Assembly: GCA_002917075.1 (NCBI GenBank)
Contig: NTMA01000059.1
Location: 2,097 to 66,096 of the forward strand
Length of the DNA stretch: 64,000 nt
Origin: Hawksworthiomyces lignivorus
Lineage: Eukaryota > Ascomycota > Sordariomycetes > Ophiostomatales > Ophiostomataceae
Direction: 5' to 3'
The translations under genes and the position numbers were made by a program. This document shows, piece by piece, positions 1 through 10,135 of this stretch (the stretch's first letter is position 1; every line of letters begins with the position of its first letter). Below the pieces are notes generated by a model that was given only the letters and a program-made list of their open reading frames with translations, had not been told where the DNA came from and did not search any database.

Positions 1-375
1 CCGCCATGCCAGCCGCGGCCGTCGCCGTCGATGCTGCCGAAGCCGCCGACGCCAGCGACGCTGCCGACGCAGCTGCCGCGGCGGCCGTGGCCGCGGCCGC
101 TGTGGCGCGCGCGCGGTTCGACACGTTGGCGGCAAATTTGGCGCTGGCGGCGCGCGTGGCGGCCGCCGTCCCGATGGTGCCCGGCGGCTGCGGCACCGCC
201 GCCGCAGCCAGCAGCGTGCGGTTGCCGTAGCTGATGCCGCGCTCGTCAAACGACAGGCCGCCAATGCGCAGGCCCGACCGGTCCGCCACAAAGTGGTTGC
301 CGATGGCCATGCGGTCGCCGTCCATGACGATGCCGGCAAAGCTGAAGGCGCCCGGGCGGGCGGCGTTGGCGCTGC

Positions 376-409
<34 letters not shown>

Positions 410-1495
410 CGCGGCGTTCGTGTTGGCGTTCGCGTCTGCGTCTGCGTCCGCGGGCCCCCGCGTCTCTTCGGGCCCCTCGGTCCACGCGCCCGGCACGTGC
501 GCCCGCAGCGCCTCCTCCTCCTCCGGGTCTACCACCTCCTTTGCGTCTGCCGAGGTCGCCTCGCCACCGCTGCCCATGGCCATCAGCAGCGGGCCCTCGC
601 GCAGCCGCACCACCACGCCGCGCGGCCCAAAGAACCCGTCGTTCCACTGCCGCACCGTGGCGGCCACCTCGCGCTGGCGCGGCCGCGACAGCCGCGTCGT
701 GGTCGTGGCAGCAGACTCGGCCGCGTCGTCCGACGTGTCGCCCTCGTCGTCGTCGTCGTCGTCGCCTGCCTCGTGGTCCACCAGCCGGATCGACGCTGGG
801 CCGTCGTCCTGCTCGTCGGGCAGGCGCGGCTGCTCTCCTGCCGCTCCTGCCGCCGCCTCGCTCTCCGCTGCCTGCCGCTTGCGGTCCACCACCGCCGCCA
901 TGCTCTGTGCCGCGTGGTGCGGCAGCAGGTAGTTGAGAAACGTGTGCCAGTCGTCCACCCGCACGTCCCGCGGCGCCAGCACCGCCGCCGGGTACGGAAA
1001 GTCCGTCGGCGTGCTGTCCGCCGCCACCGCCGCCGGCAGCTCGTACACGATCACCTGGCGCTGGCTCTGCGCGTCCTCCAGCGAGCCCGCGGCCGTCGGC
1101 GGCAGCGGCGCCGGCCGCATGCCAAAGTAGGCCGCCGCCGAGGCTGCCGCTGCCGCCGCCTTGGGGTTGAGGCCCAGGCTCAGCGCCTCTGTAGTAAATG
1201 GCGATGGCGACGACGCCACAGCCGCACCGGCAGTGAAGGCTGCCGCGCCCGCTCCTGCGGGAGGCGACGGCGGCGGCGTGTAGACGACATCGTCCTCGGG
1301 CGACGATGTGCTGGTCGTAGTCGTAATCACCGAGGGGGTGCCCGTCGGGCGAGAGCCAGACGTGTGGCTATAGGCGACAGCAACGCTGCCGGATGTGAAA
1401 CCAGAGCCGCTAGTAGTGACGGTCTGGGATACCGCATAGATGTCCGTCTCCGAGTATGGCGGAGGTGGAACATCATCAGGCGGTCGTGATGCCAT
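1..1495 (-). CDS. Conserved hypothetical protein, Ala/Asn-rich (3' end outside window)
   Basis: A single open frame reads leftward from ATG 1495-1493 to the window edge without a stop (about 498 codons), so the C-terminus is missing. The N-terminus is proline-rich with a PPPPYSETDIY segment. A conserved-looking block DDWHTFLNYLLPHH lies near residue 180, an acidic Asp run near 240, and WNDGFFGPRGVVVRL near 285. A run of 11 Asn (GTT repeat on the + strand, 377-409) follows near 365, then RIGGLSFDERGISYGNRTL and an Ala-rich tail. Codon use is strongly GC3-biased, as in the neighbouring core genes. I see no catalytic motif, signal peptide or membrane span. I recognise the style of a widespread filamentous-fungal protein but cannot name a function. 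The overlapping + strand frames (for example 293-1489) are shadows of this GC-rich frame. Confidence 0.7.
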
Positions 1496-2782
1496 AATGG
1501 CGGTGCTATGGAAAGCGGTTTAGAGAGGAAAAAGCTGAGAGAATCAATTCACAATATGAAAGTTGGTTGAAATGTACAACACTAAAAAAGTCGAAAAAAA
1601 TATAATGGTAATAAAATAGCAACGATGACAAACCAGATGGTATTATGTCTCTATCTCAAGAGTTAGAGTCTGTGTGATCCGTCTTGTGCCTCATCGACTG
1701 GGGGGTCGGATCATATCCAAATATGTAAGTGGGAGCAAATAACGGCAGCCTAGCCGCAGGCGATATTGGCTAGCCCGCTTCAGCGCCGCAAACACGTTAC
1801 CATCCTGCACGTTTTCCCCCCTCTAAACCAATCGCGCAGCCTTTGTTCGCTCTCGCTTTGGCCCCTATCTAGGTCCTCTAGCTCTCCAATTGCGGTCAAG
1901 AGCCGTTCGGCGCTTGTAACTCTAAATCGCCCAGAGTCGGGTCATCTTTTTGGGCGGCTTGCTGCAAACAGCCAGACCAAGCCTTGTCCGCCATTGTCCC
2001 GTTTGCTCTACGTCCCCCTTTACGCTGAGGCCTATTATTGCGTCGTCCTCCGTCCTAACACAGCGTCCTCATGCAGTGAGACGCAACGGCCAGGCCAGTC
2101 CCAATTTTGTGCTACAGACATGATGTTACGTACCCAGCTTCTCGCTTTCGGTGCTGCCTGGAGCTCCTCTGTAGGGAGGAGGTGTGCTCTGTACTTTGTG
2201 CCCATTTATTTATCCGACGGCGCTGACGTGGCTCCATTTTTTATTTGCTGGTGTCTCCAAGAGCCGCTTTTGCTCTTCATCTCCTCGTTTGCTGCGCCAT
2301 TGGGCTCTTTGAGGGGGCAGACAAAGGCAAGCCATCCTACACCAAAATTGCTAGCCCCGATCAGAGATTCTGCACGCACCAAGCCAGGCACAGCTCATTG
2401 CACTATAACGCTCAGAGATTAATCGGTTTAGTTTGTGTCATCGCGTTTGTTATTGGCATTTAGTAGTTACTGTCCACGGCTTCTTTAACTTGGTATATTG
2501 CGGCCTTCCGTAAGTCTGATAGATAAACAGACGCTCTATAGATACTTCTCTGTCATGGCAGCGCTGCACCAGCCCCTGTCAGGATATGTTGGATACCAGC
2601 ACCCAAAAAATTGCGTCAGATCTCTCTTCCAATATCAAGGTGGAGGATGGTTCCATAGCCTGCAAGGCTCAGGAAACTGGTGTGCTGCATATTGCTCTGC
2701 AGAGCTGATGTCGAGGCCCGCAAATCAACGCAAGCCGGCAACTGAAGGCGATATCTCGAATGCAAGATGTATTGCTGCTAGT
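1496..2782. other. Intergenic region, no supported gene
   Basis: About 1.3 kb between the start of the hypothetical gene at 1495 and the end of the modin-like gene. A + strand frame at 1766-2422 is open but has no family resemblance, no codon bias and Cys/Ser/Leu-rich composition typical of chance ORFs. I see no RNA gene or repeat. Confidence 0.5.
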
Positions 2783-4240
2783 TCACAGAACGTATACTTC
2801 CGTTTTACTCCCCATGCACTCGGCTACGCCCGGGAGCAGGACATCGTCCTCGTGGAAGTCGTGGAGCAGGAACCAGCACAGCATGCGCAGCACCAGCGTG
2901 CACCAGACCTCCGCGACTGTCTTCTCCAGTTCAGCGTCTGTGGCGGCGGCGGTAACTCGCGGGAGAATGTCCTTGAAGTAGACCGCCATCAAGTTGTCTG
3001 GTGTTTTGTCACACTCGCCTCTTGTAATCCTCAGCGCAGAATCTTCATCACACATCTCTATCAGTGCCTGAAAATGACTGCGCAAGACAGGGCCTACGAT
3101 CACCCAACCTTGGCGCAGCAGGAAAACTCTGGTTTGATTAAGTATGTCGCTGCAAATAGCATCAACGGTGGACACCCCGCCTTTCTGGTTAAAACCAACA
3201 ATCATAGAAAACTCCATTTATGAAGTTGGGACATGTATTCAGAGCGTCCCTCGAAACTGAGGTCCTGGACGTGCGTCTGAAAATATCGCACAAGCTGGTT
3301 CAAAAAGCCCTCGTCCATGGACCATTGAGTGCGAGTCGGGTTAGGGCATCTTCGAAACACACGGGAACGAAAGCTTGAATCGTCGCCTATCATGCTGAGC
3401 AGCTCAAGAGGAGCTAGAAACGATAAGAAAGAGTAGGGGATCCTGTTAGCTCTTTTTGTGCGTAGTCTAAGGAAAGTATAGGGGATGGCAGCCACGCTCA
3501 CCGGGAGAAATGGATTTGACAACCATATTGGGATTCTGGAGAGGGTAGGAGGCGCTCGTACTGAATCCAAGAACGGTGAAAGTGGCTCTGACAGCGTCAA
3601 TCTGCAAGGCCGGGTAAAGGCCACCAGGAGTGGTATAAGTCTCAGAGGCAAGGAAGCCGCGCTCACCAATATTCCGAAAGATGGTGTTGCAGCGTCCGAA
3701 GCACAGATCTTTCAGACCGGAGACCGGAGCAACACGGTTTTTAAATTGTGGCGTGCCAACCTCTTCAACGACAAAGGCGATGCCGAGGCTCGGCAGCCGA
3801 CTTCCGCAGATTGAGATGCCATTTCCCTTGGCAACGTACCGATCCTTAACTTGATCAAACTCTTTCCAGAGGGCGCCAAGCAAAGTCAGCCAGCTGACAG
3901 TGCCGGAGGGAGCTGCCGATCCGGTTCCCTGTATCCATGTATTCTCGTAGCTCTTCTTTGACCCGTCTATATAATGGGAACTCGCTTTCTTCAAAGAGAA
4001 GGCGCTGGCATTATCTGAGCGAGAGCAGACGGCAAAGATAGGCGTCTTGAACTGCACCTCAAATCGCATGCTGCCGAGCCAGAAGACAGGCTTTGTTCCG
4101 ACGCTCCACCCGCCCATGACTTCTGGCCCGCACTTCTCAATGGCAGCCAATGTACTTGGGCGCGTCTCCACAAACTGAACCGAAGGAGAGCCCTTGGTGT
4201 CCTGGCTAGGTGTTTTTCTAAGCTCCTCTCTAGGTCTGAA
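2783..4240 (-). pseudogene. Modin-like fungal protein gene, probably frameshifted
   Basis: The minus strand encodes a protein resembling the fungal modin family (function unknown). Family-like stretches are CGPEVMGGW followed by RFEVQFKTPIF near the N-terminus, GNGISICGSRLPSLGIAF in the middle, and VYFKDILP with EVWCTLVLRMLCWF near the C-terminus, ending in GSKTEVYV. Exon A runs down to 3502; a clean intron (3414-3501, gtgagc...tttctag) joins it in phase to exon B starting at 3413. Exon B stays open to a TGA near 3202, while the family-like sequence continues in another frame from about 3217 to 2783. I found no plausible intron there, so a 1-2 base frameshift is likely. The 5' end is unresolved, because no convincing ATG precedes the modin-like part. 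Either this is a decaying gene or an assembly error hides an intact one. The family assignment is from recall and was not searched. Confidence 0.5.
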
Positions 4241-4414
4241 TAAAAGCCGAGCCGAAGCTGGGCCTGGCCCTGTGCTTGTGCGGCGGTAGGCGATGCAACA
4301 TTGAGGCTGAGCGCGGACACGGAGTTCTCGAGCGATGTGTGCAGCATGCTGCACGCCATCTGATCAGCAAAGCTGCTACGCAATTAAACGATTCCAAGAC
4401 TGGGGCCACTCACC

Positions 4415-4530
4415 CGACAAGCATATGATTAATATTGTTCCTTGATTCCTGCAGGGAGACGAGCGTGGCCCGCGCCAGGTGCGTGTCCAGCATCTGGTGC
4501 TGCCGCTGTAGCAGCTTCGCGGTAGATTAG
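4415..4530 (-). other. Possible 5' exon of the modin-like locus
   Basis: A short open stretch reads HQMLDTHLARATLVSLQESR and ends in HMLVG exactly at a good donor (gtgagt). A downstream acceptor around 4345-4360 would continue in phase into MLHTSLENSVSALSLNVA. The helical, polar composition recalls N-terminal helical domains of fungal STAND/HeLo-like proteins, but I cannot assign a family. It may be the true start of the modin-like gene or a relic of a different gene. The rest of 4241-5047 shows nothing recognisable. Confidence 0.25.
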
Positions 4531-5047
4531 GACCTTGCCCCGGCTGACAAAGGTCCAACGCACGCGTAGCGCGACCTGTAGCAGCTTGGACGGGCGGCTA
4601 GGTTGACTAGCTGCATGAGTGGCATTCATTGGCAGGTTGCTACACCGCCACGCCACACAAATTCTGATTGTGAAGAGAGCATACCTCTTCTTAGAATGGC
4701 ATATCTCCCATCGTTCAAATCTCAAACAAGTTGTTTGAGGTTGGCACTCGATAGAGACTGCCAATAGGACAGTTGGGCCAATAGTCGCGGCGGTGTTACA
4801 CGTCTAATATCGCAGGGCTTTGCTAGTATGGTTTGCTTGCTCAGACAGAGAAGAGACATTTGGATCAGAATTCCACGTAGTGCTTCTCGTTCGTGGTCTA
4901 GATAATGATGTGAATTAATTGCTTATGCCCAGACCAGTGTTTTTTTATTATCACGCCAACCATAACTGAAGAAGCGCTTAAAATAAACCTTTTCTATACA
5001 TATAATAACAGCTACGTTTTACTTTTTCGCAACTGGCACCAACAATC

Positions 5048-6629
5048 TCACTGCCTGTACAGCTCGAGATCTTCGTTCTTGTAGTGGTCGGCGATGACGC
5101 TCTCCAGGTAATCTTTTGAATGTGGTCCTCTGAGAATTGTTAGTTTTTCTGTGACAATAAAAAAAACAAATAAACGGAGCAGCCAAGGGTTCTTACAAAT
5201 TCGTGACATAGATGCTGATCAGGTGTGGCGGCATATACTCGGTGGCGGCGGTCTCGACGTCGATGCCGTCAACCATGGTGCCGTCGGCAAAGGGCACCTG
5301 GCCGCTGGGGGGGCCCCACTCGACAAAGGCCTCCGGGTCAGCGGTCCAGGGCTCGGGCGACAGGCGGTAGACGCCGCCGACGACAAGCACGGTCTTGCCC
5401 TGGGCGTGGGCGGCGCGGGCGAGGCGGGCGCCGCCGGCGTCGACTAGAACGCCGCCGTTGGCGGCGACGGCGCGGGCATCTAGCACGACGCGGGTGACGC
5501 GGGGCATGTAGGCTGCGACGGCGCCGCCGGCGATGGGGACGACGGTGACCTTGGCAGCGGCGAGGCGCTTGAGGAAGTTGGACGACGCCGACGACGAAGC
5601 AGAGCCGGCCGCAGCCGCAGCCGCGCTCGCACCTACTGTGCTTGTGTCTGCCACGGGGCCGCCCACCAGGAAAAGGGTGTAGCGGCGGCGGGCGGCCGCC
5701 TTGAGCAGGAATTTGTCGACGGTGGGCGAGCCGGCGCGGGCCAGGACGACGTCGCCGGGGCGGATCTGGCCCTCGGCGAAGCCGGCGATCTGGTCATCGG
5801 CCTGGCCGATCTCGTCCTTGATCTCCTCGATGCCGTCGATGATCTCGTCGCGCAGCGCGCCGATCCGCGCAATGGCGCCCGTCATGGCAGCGGCGGCCGC
5901 TGCTGCCGCTGCCGTGGCCGCGGGCGCAGACGAACCCGCCGCAGCTCCCGGTCCGCTGTGGTGCACGGGCGTCGACGCCCCGGACACGGTGGTGCTGAGG
6001 TCGGTGCTGCCCGCCATGGACGACGCCGACGACGGCTCGACGGCCGCCGACAGCAGGCTGAACATGGACTGATAGGGCCCGCTGGCGACGAGGGACTGCT
6101 GGCGGGCGCCGCGCGAGAGCGAGGTGAAGGAGGCCGAGGAGGCCAGCGACGCCGGCACCGACGGCGCCACCGACGACGCCACAGACGCCGCAGACGAGAC
6201 GGCGGCCGCCGTAGTCGCGGCGACACGCAGATCCGGGATGGAGTCGGCCATGTTGGAGCTGGAGTCGTTGCCGCCGCTACCGCCGCCGCCGCCGTTCTCG
6301 TGGCGGTCCTCCTCGGCCTCGTCGCGGATCAGGCCCAGCACGCGCCGCACAATGTTGCCGATGACCAGCTCCTGCGGCTGGGCGTCGACCAGCTTGCGGC
6401 CCACCTGATAGACGCGGTCCAGCAGCTGGTCGACGTCAGTCCACTTGGCCTTGGCAACGACCTGGGCCAAGACGTGGGCCGTGGCGAGGGCGCAGGGCTC
6501 GGGCCCGCGAATCTGCCGCCGCTTCAGCAGCGCAACAGCCGTCTCGATCGAGGCATCCAGGTGCAGCTTGGTGTGCAGGTACGAGTCCAGCGTCGGCGCA
6601 TAGCCGGCCTGCTGATGGGACGGCGCCAT
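5048..6629 (-). CDS. GCD7: Translation initiation factor eIF2B subunit beta
   Basis: Regulatory subunit of the eIF2B guanine-nucleotide exchange factor, which recycles eIF2-GDP in the cytosol and senses eIF2-alpha phosphorylation. Exon 1 is 6629-5197. A 67-bp intron (5130-5196, gtaaga...ctcag) separates a short last exon, 5129-5048, which restores the family C-terminus TNLGPHSKDYLESVIADHY. Without that exon the frame ends early. The N-terminal helical region carries LLKRRQIRGPEPCALATA and ELVIGNIVRRVLGLIRDE. The Rossmann-like C-terminal half has GDVVLARAGSPTVDKFL, TLFLVGGPVAD, VTRVVLDARAVAANGGVL and the end motif YMPPHLISIYVTNL. Between about residues 112 and 245 a Gly/Ser/Ala-rich low-complexity insertion interrupts the helical domain, longer than in yeast. 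The start is the ATG directly before APSHQQAGYAPTLDSYL. Predicted length is about 504 aa. Confidence 0.93.
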
Positions 6630-7590
6630 GTGCCGGCCAAGGAGAAGGATTTCAGCAGAAAGCTATGTCTGTCTGCTTCTGGTATGACAGCTTATATAAT
6701 TCTCATCCGGCTTCTTCGATTTCCTTTTCAGTCTCAGAATTGGCGTCGCCGTGAAGCTTTTTATACGGCCGTCTACAACTCACAGCAAACAGCAGTCACT
6801 CAGTGCTATTAATGAGTCAAAATATTTTGGAGGGGTTCAATTTTTGCTGGTTGCAGTATGCAAGGCCGACCGAGTCAGTCTGCTTAGTCATTTTACGATA
6901 AGATCTTATCGTGCCAAGCTTAAAAGGCGGAGTAGCAGAGGAGGCCAACAGATGCCCCTCCATCCACTAATTGGGAGAGGAGGAGAGGAGAGTTGCTCAG
7001 GTAGGAAGGCGGGCAGGAATAATAAGAAAAAAATAGTTGTTGAGCCTCCAGCGTATTGGCTGGTGCATTGGCTGGCTGGCCGGCTGGCTGGTTGGCCAGG
7101 CCTTCACCGACAGAATGGCAACGGCACAATGGAAAGGCACAGGGCGCATCTTGGACAGACAATTGAAGTCCACGAAATTATCATGGCCGTGGCAGAATCT
7201 TTTCTGCATCTGAACATGTCTGCAGAATCGTGTAGAAGCCAATAAGCCTGCAGCAATTTGGAGACTCGCACACACGCACCACCTCTGCAGAGACAGGGGA
7301 CTACCCGAACCACCACAAAACACCCAAACCACCACCGCCAGAAAGCCTGCAGTAGCGCCAGGGTATAAAACATCCAATGACCGCCTTTTGCCGTCGCTCT
7401 GTCTCTCTCTCTCTCTCGTGTTTCTTCTCTTCTGTGACCTGTAAATTTTTTTGTTTTCTTTTTTGTTTTCTTTCCTTTTTTAACCTTCTCTGTAGATTAT
7501 TTTTGGAATTCATGACTCTCGTATAATTCTGCCGCTCGACCTACCTGAAACCCATCGTCCTCCGCGCCCCCCCCCGCCCTCTTGCCAACC
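6630..7590. other. Divergent promoter region between GCD7 and the methyltransferase gene
   Basis: 961 bp without a supported gene. It contains a short GGCTGGCT-type repeat at about 7068-7100 and, on the + side, a TATA element and CT-rich tract listed separately. Confidence 0.5.
7364..7424 (+). promoter_or_regulatory. TATA box and CT-rich tract upstream of the methyltransferase gene
   Basis: TATAAAA at 7364-7370 is followed 25-30 bp later by a pyrimidine tract (7393-7424, CTCTCT repeats), the usual fungal arrangement of TATA element and CT-rich initiator. The ATG lies about 220 bp downstream of the TATA box. Confidence 0.45.
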
Positions 7591-8654
7591 ATGGGCGTCG
7601 TCGAGGCCGTCCGGTACCTGCTGGACCCCTGGCTGTTCATGGCCAGCTCCGCGTACTACATCCCCACCACCATCTTCCGGCTGCTCCGCCGCGGCCAGTT
7701 CGGCACGCTGTTCCGCTGGCGGCGCTTCCAGGGCGCCTGGTTTGGCACCTTCTGGGCCTGGGCCGGCCCCACCGTGCGCGCCACGGGCGAGGCCATCGTG
7801 GTGCCGCTGCTGCAGGGCCGCGTGCGCCACGGCCGCGTGCTGGAGGATGGCGAGGCCGCCGGCTCCAAGAAGCGCCACCACGCCATCCCGCCCGTCAGCG
7901 GCACCGTCATCGAGGTCGGGCCCGGCAGCGGCATGTGGGTGTCGGTGTTTGGCATGATCGGCCTCTCCAAGTCCAAGAGCGGGTCGTCGTCGCCCTCGTC
8001 GTCGTCCAAGAGCGGCGGCAGCGGCGGCAGCGGCAGCAGCTCGCGCCAGCGCAAGGGCAGCGCGTCCACGAGCGGCGGCATCACCAAGATCTACGGCGTC
8101 GAGCCCAACACGACCGTGCACGGCAACCTGCAGGAGAACATCGCCGCGGCCGGCCTCAGCGGCGTCTACGAGATCGTGCCCGCCGGCATCGAGGACCTGG
8201 CCACCACCGGCCGCGTCGCCAAGGGCAGCGTCGACTGCGTCGTCAGCGTGCTCTGCCTGTGCGGCATCCCCGAGCCCCAGCACAACATCCGCGAGCTCTA
8301 CGGCTACCTCAAGCCCGGCGGCCGCATGTACGTCTACGAGCACGTCCGCTGCAGCCGCCATTGGACCATGAAGCTGTACCAGCGTAAGTTTTTTTTTTTT
8401 TTTTTTCGTTCTCCCCACCCCCACTCTCTCTGTGCTACTTTTTTTTTTGCTTTGTTGTTCTGCGTGCTGATCCGGCTTGCCCAGGCTACATAAACATCTT
8501 TTGGCCGACATTCTTGGGCGGCTGCCAGCTGTGCCGGGACACAGAGCGCTACCTGCGCGAGGCGGGGCCATGGTCCAGCATCGACATAGCGCAGCCCGTG
8601 ACAGAGCCGTGGTACCACGTCGTGCCGCACATTGTCGGCGTCTTGACCAAATAA
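7591..8654 (+). CDS. SAM-dependent methyltransferase, METTL7/TMT1-like
   Basis: Predicted class I methyltransferase of 320 aa. Exon 1 is 7591-8383. A 101-bp intron (gtaagt...cccag, containing long T runs) leads to exon 2 at 8485-8654. The split codon gives Q-R-Y and the C-terminus GYINIFWPTFLGGCQLCRD ... VVPHIVGVLTK. The N-terminal hydrophobic stretch (about residues 8-30) could anchor it in a membrane, as in METTL7-type enzymes. SAM motif I is GTVIEVGPGSG at about residues 104-114. Motif II/III is GSVDCVVSVLCLCGIPEP followed by LKPGGRMYVYEHV. A Ser/Gly-rich insertion of about 35 residues sits directly after motif I. I chose the ATG after cttgccaacc; the TTG codon nine bases upstream is not a likely start. 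The substrate is unknown. Confidence 0.85.
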
Positions 8655-8929
8655 AGGAGAAGAGAAGAGGTTTAGGAGCAGTCCGTTTTGATTGGAGTTC
8701 TCGTGGGTTGTTGCATTTTTCTTTTTCTTTTTCTTTTACCACATTGTCACATCTTGAGAAAAGGGAAATCGGGTCGGCTCTTTTTTGTCCTTGAGGTCTT
8801 TAGATGACCTCTCATCATTCAAAGTGTTTATTATCTTCACGCTATTTTATCACTCTATATACCACATACAATCCAAAAATTCAAATTTTCCCCCCCACCA
8901 CCGCCCCTCGGAAGTTGCCTTTCTTTTGC

Positions 8930-10135
8930 TTAGCCAAACCGCGGCGTCGGGACAGGCGGCTTGTTGTTGAAGATGTCGTCGATCTCCTTGAGGATCTCCG
9001 GGGTGAGCTTCTTGTAGACGGCGACGGCCTGGACGTTCTCGTAGACCTGGGCGGGCCCGCTGGCGCCGGTGATGGCGGAGCTGACGTTGGGGTTGGCGAG
9101 GACCCAGGCGAGGGCGAGGACGCTGGTCTTGGTGCCGAGGCGCTCGGCGATGGGGGCGAGCTGGTTGACCTGGGCGACGACGCCGTCCCACTGCTCCTTG
9201 CCGGTGCGCTGCCAGTAGCCCTTGATGAAGTCGATCTGCTGGTTGGCGAAGCGCGAGTCCTCCGGGATGCCGTCCTTGTACTTGCCCGTCAGGATGCCCT
9301 GCTTGAGCGGGGAGAAGACGGTCAGGCCCAGGCCCGTCTCGCGGTACAGGTGGGCAAACTCCTGCTCGACCTTGACGCGGTCCAGCAGGTTGTACGCGGG
9401 CTGCTCCATCACGGGGCCGATCAGGCCCAGCTTGTCGGCGTAGCGCCACGCCTGCGCGATCTCGTCGGCGTTCCACTCGGACGTGCCCCAGTAAAAGGCC
9501 TTGCCCGTGTCGATCAGGTGGTTGAACGCCCGCACGATCTCCTCCATCGGCGTCTGCCGGTCCGGCCGGTGCGCGTAGATCAGGTCCACGTAGTCCAGCT
9601 GCAGCCGCTCCAGCGACATGTTCATGCCCTCCACAATGTGCTTCCGCGACAGGCCCACGTTGTTGGCGCGCACGTCGCCAAAGGTGGTGCCCCAGTACAG
9701 CTGCAAGCGTCATGCGTTAGCACCCATTTCATGCACACAAAGAATATATAAGGCGGTCTCAATGCCTCGATGCCCCTCTCCCCTCTTCTCCCCTCTCCAA
9801 ACCTCTTTCCCTTCCCCTCTCCCCCCCCCCCCCCCTTTTCTAGAACGGGAGTCGCATACCTTGGTCGAGATCACCAGATCGTTGCGCTTCCAGCCGTACT
9901 TCTTGATGGCCTCGCCCATGACCTTCTCGGACTCGCCGCCGGCGTAGGTCTCGGCGCAGTCAAAGAAGTTGACACCGGCGTCGTACGCGGCCTTCATGCA
10001 GGCGTAGGTGCCCTCGTGGTCCACGTGGCCGCCGTACGTCAGCCAGCCGCCCAGGGAGATGGCCGACACCTTGAGACCGGACCGGCCCAGGAAGCGGTAC
10101 TCCATCTCGGGAAGATTATCCGGCTTCTCAGTCAT
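8930..10135 (-). CDS. Aldo-keto reductase, K+ channel beta-subunit type
   Basis: NAD(P)H-dependent oxidoreductase of the AKR superfamily, 348 aa, expected to be cytosolic. Exon 1 (10135-9860, 92 codons) and exon 2 (9700-8930) are both in phase 0 around a 159-bp intron (gtatgc...ttgcag). The catalytic tetrad is visible: Asp59 and Tyr64 in FFDCAETYAGGESE, Lys92 in VISTK at the exon junction, and His136 in LIYAHRPD. The NADPH-binding end of the barrel shows GLTVFSPLKQGILTGKY and later the SSAITGASGPAQVYENV helix. The start motif YRFLGRSGLKVSAISLGGW and the overall length match the Kv-beta/YghZ-like branch rather than yeast GCY-type enzymes. The substrate cannot be read from sequence. The intron carries a C/T homopolymer tract (9828-9840). 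Confidence 0.92.

Noticed and set aside
293..1489. 398-codon + strand frame opposite the first hypothetical gene
   Set aside because: Arg/Val/His-rich shadow of the GC3-biased minus-strand gene; no family motif.
1766..2422. 218-codon + strand ORF in the first intergenic region
   Set aside because: No codon bias and no recognisable domain; starts and ends are arbitrary.
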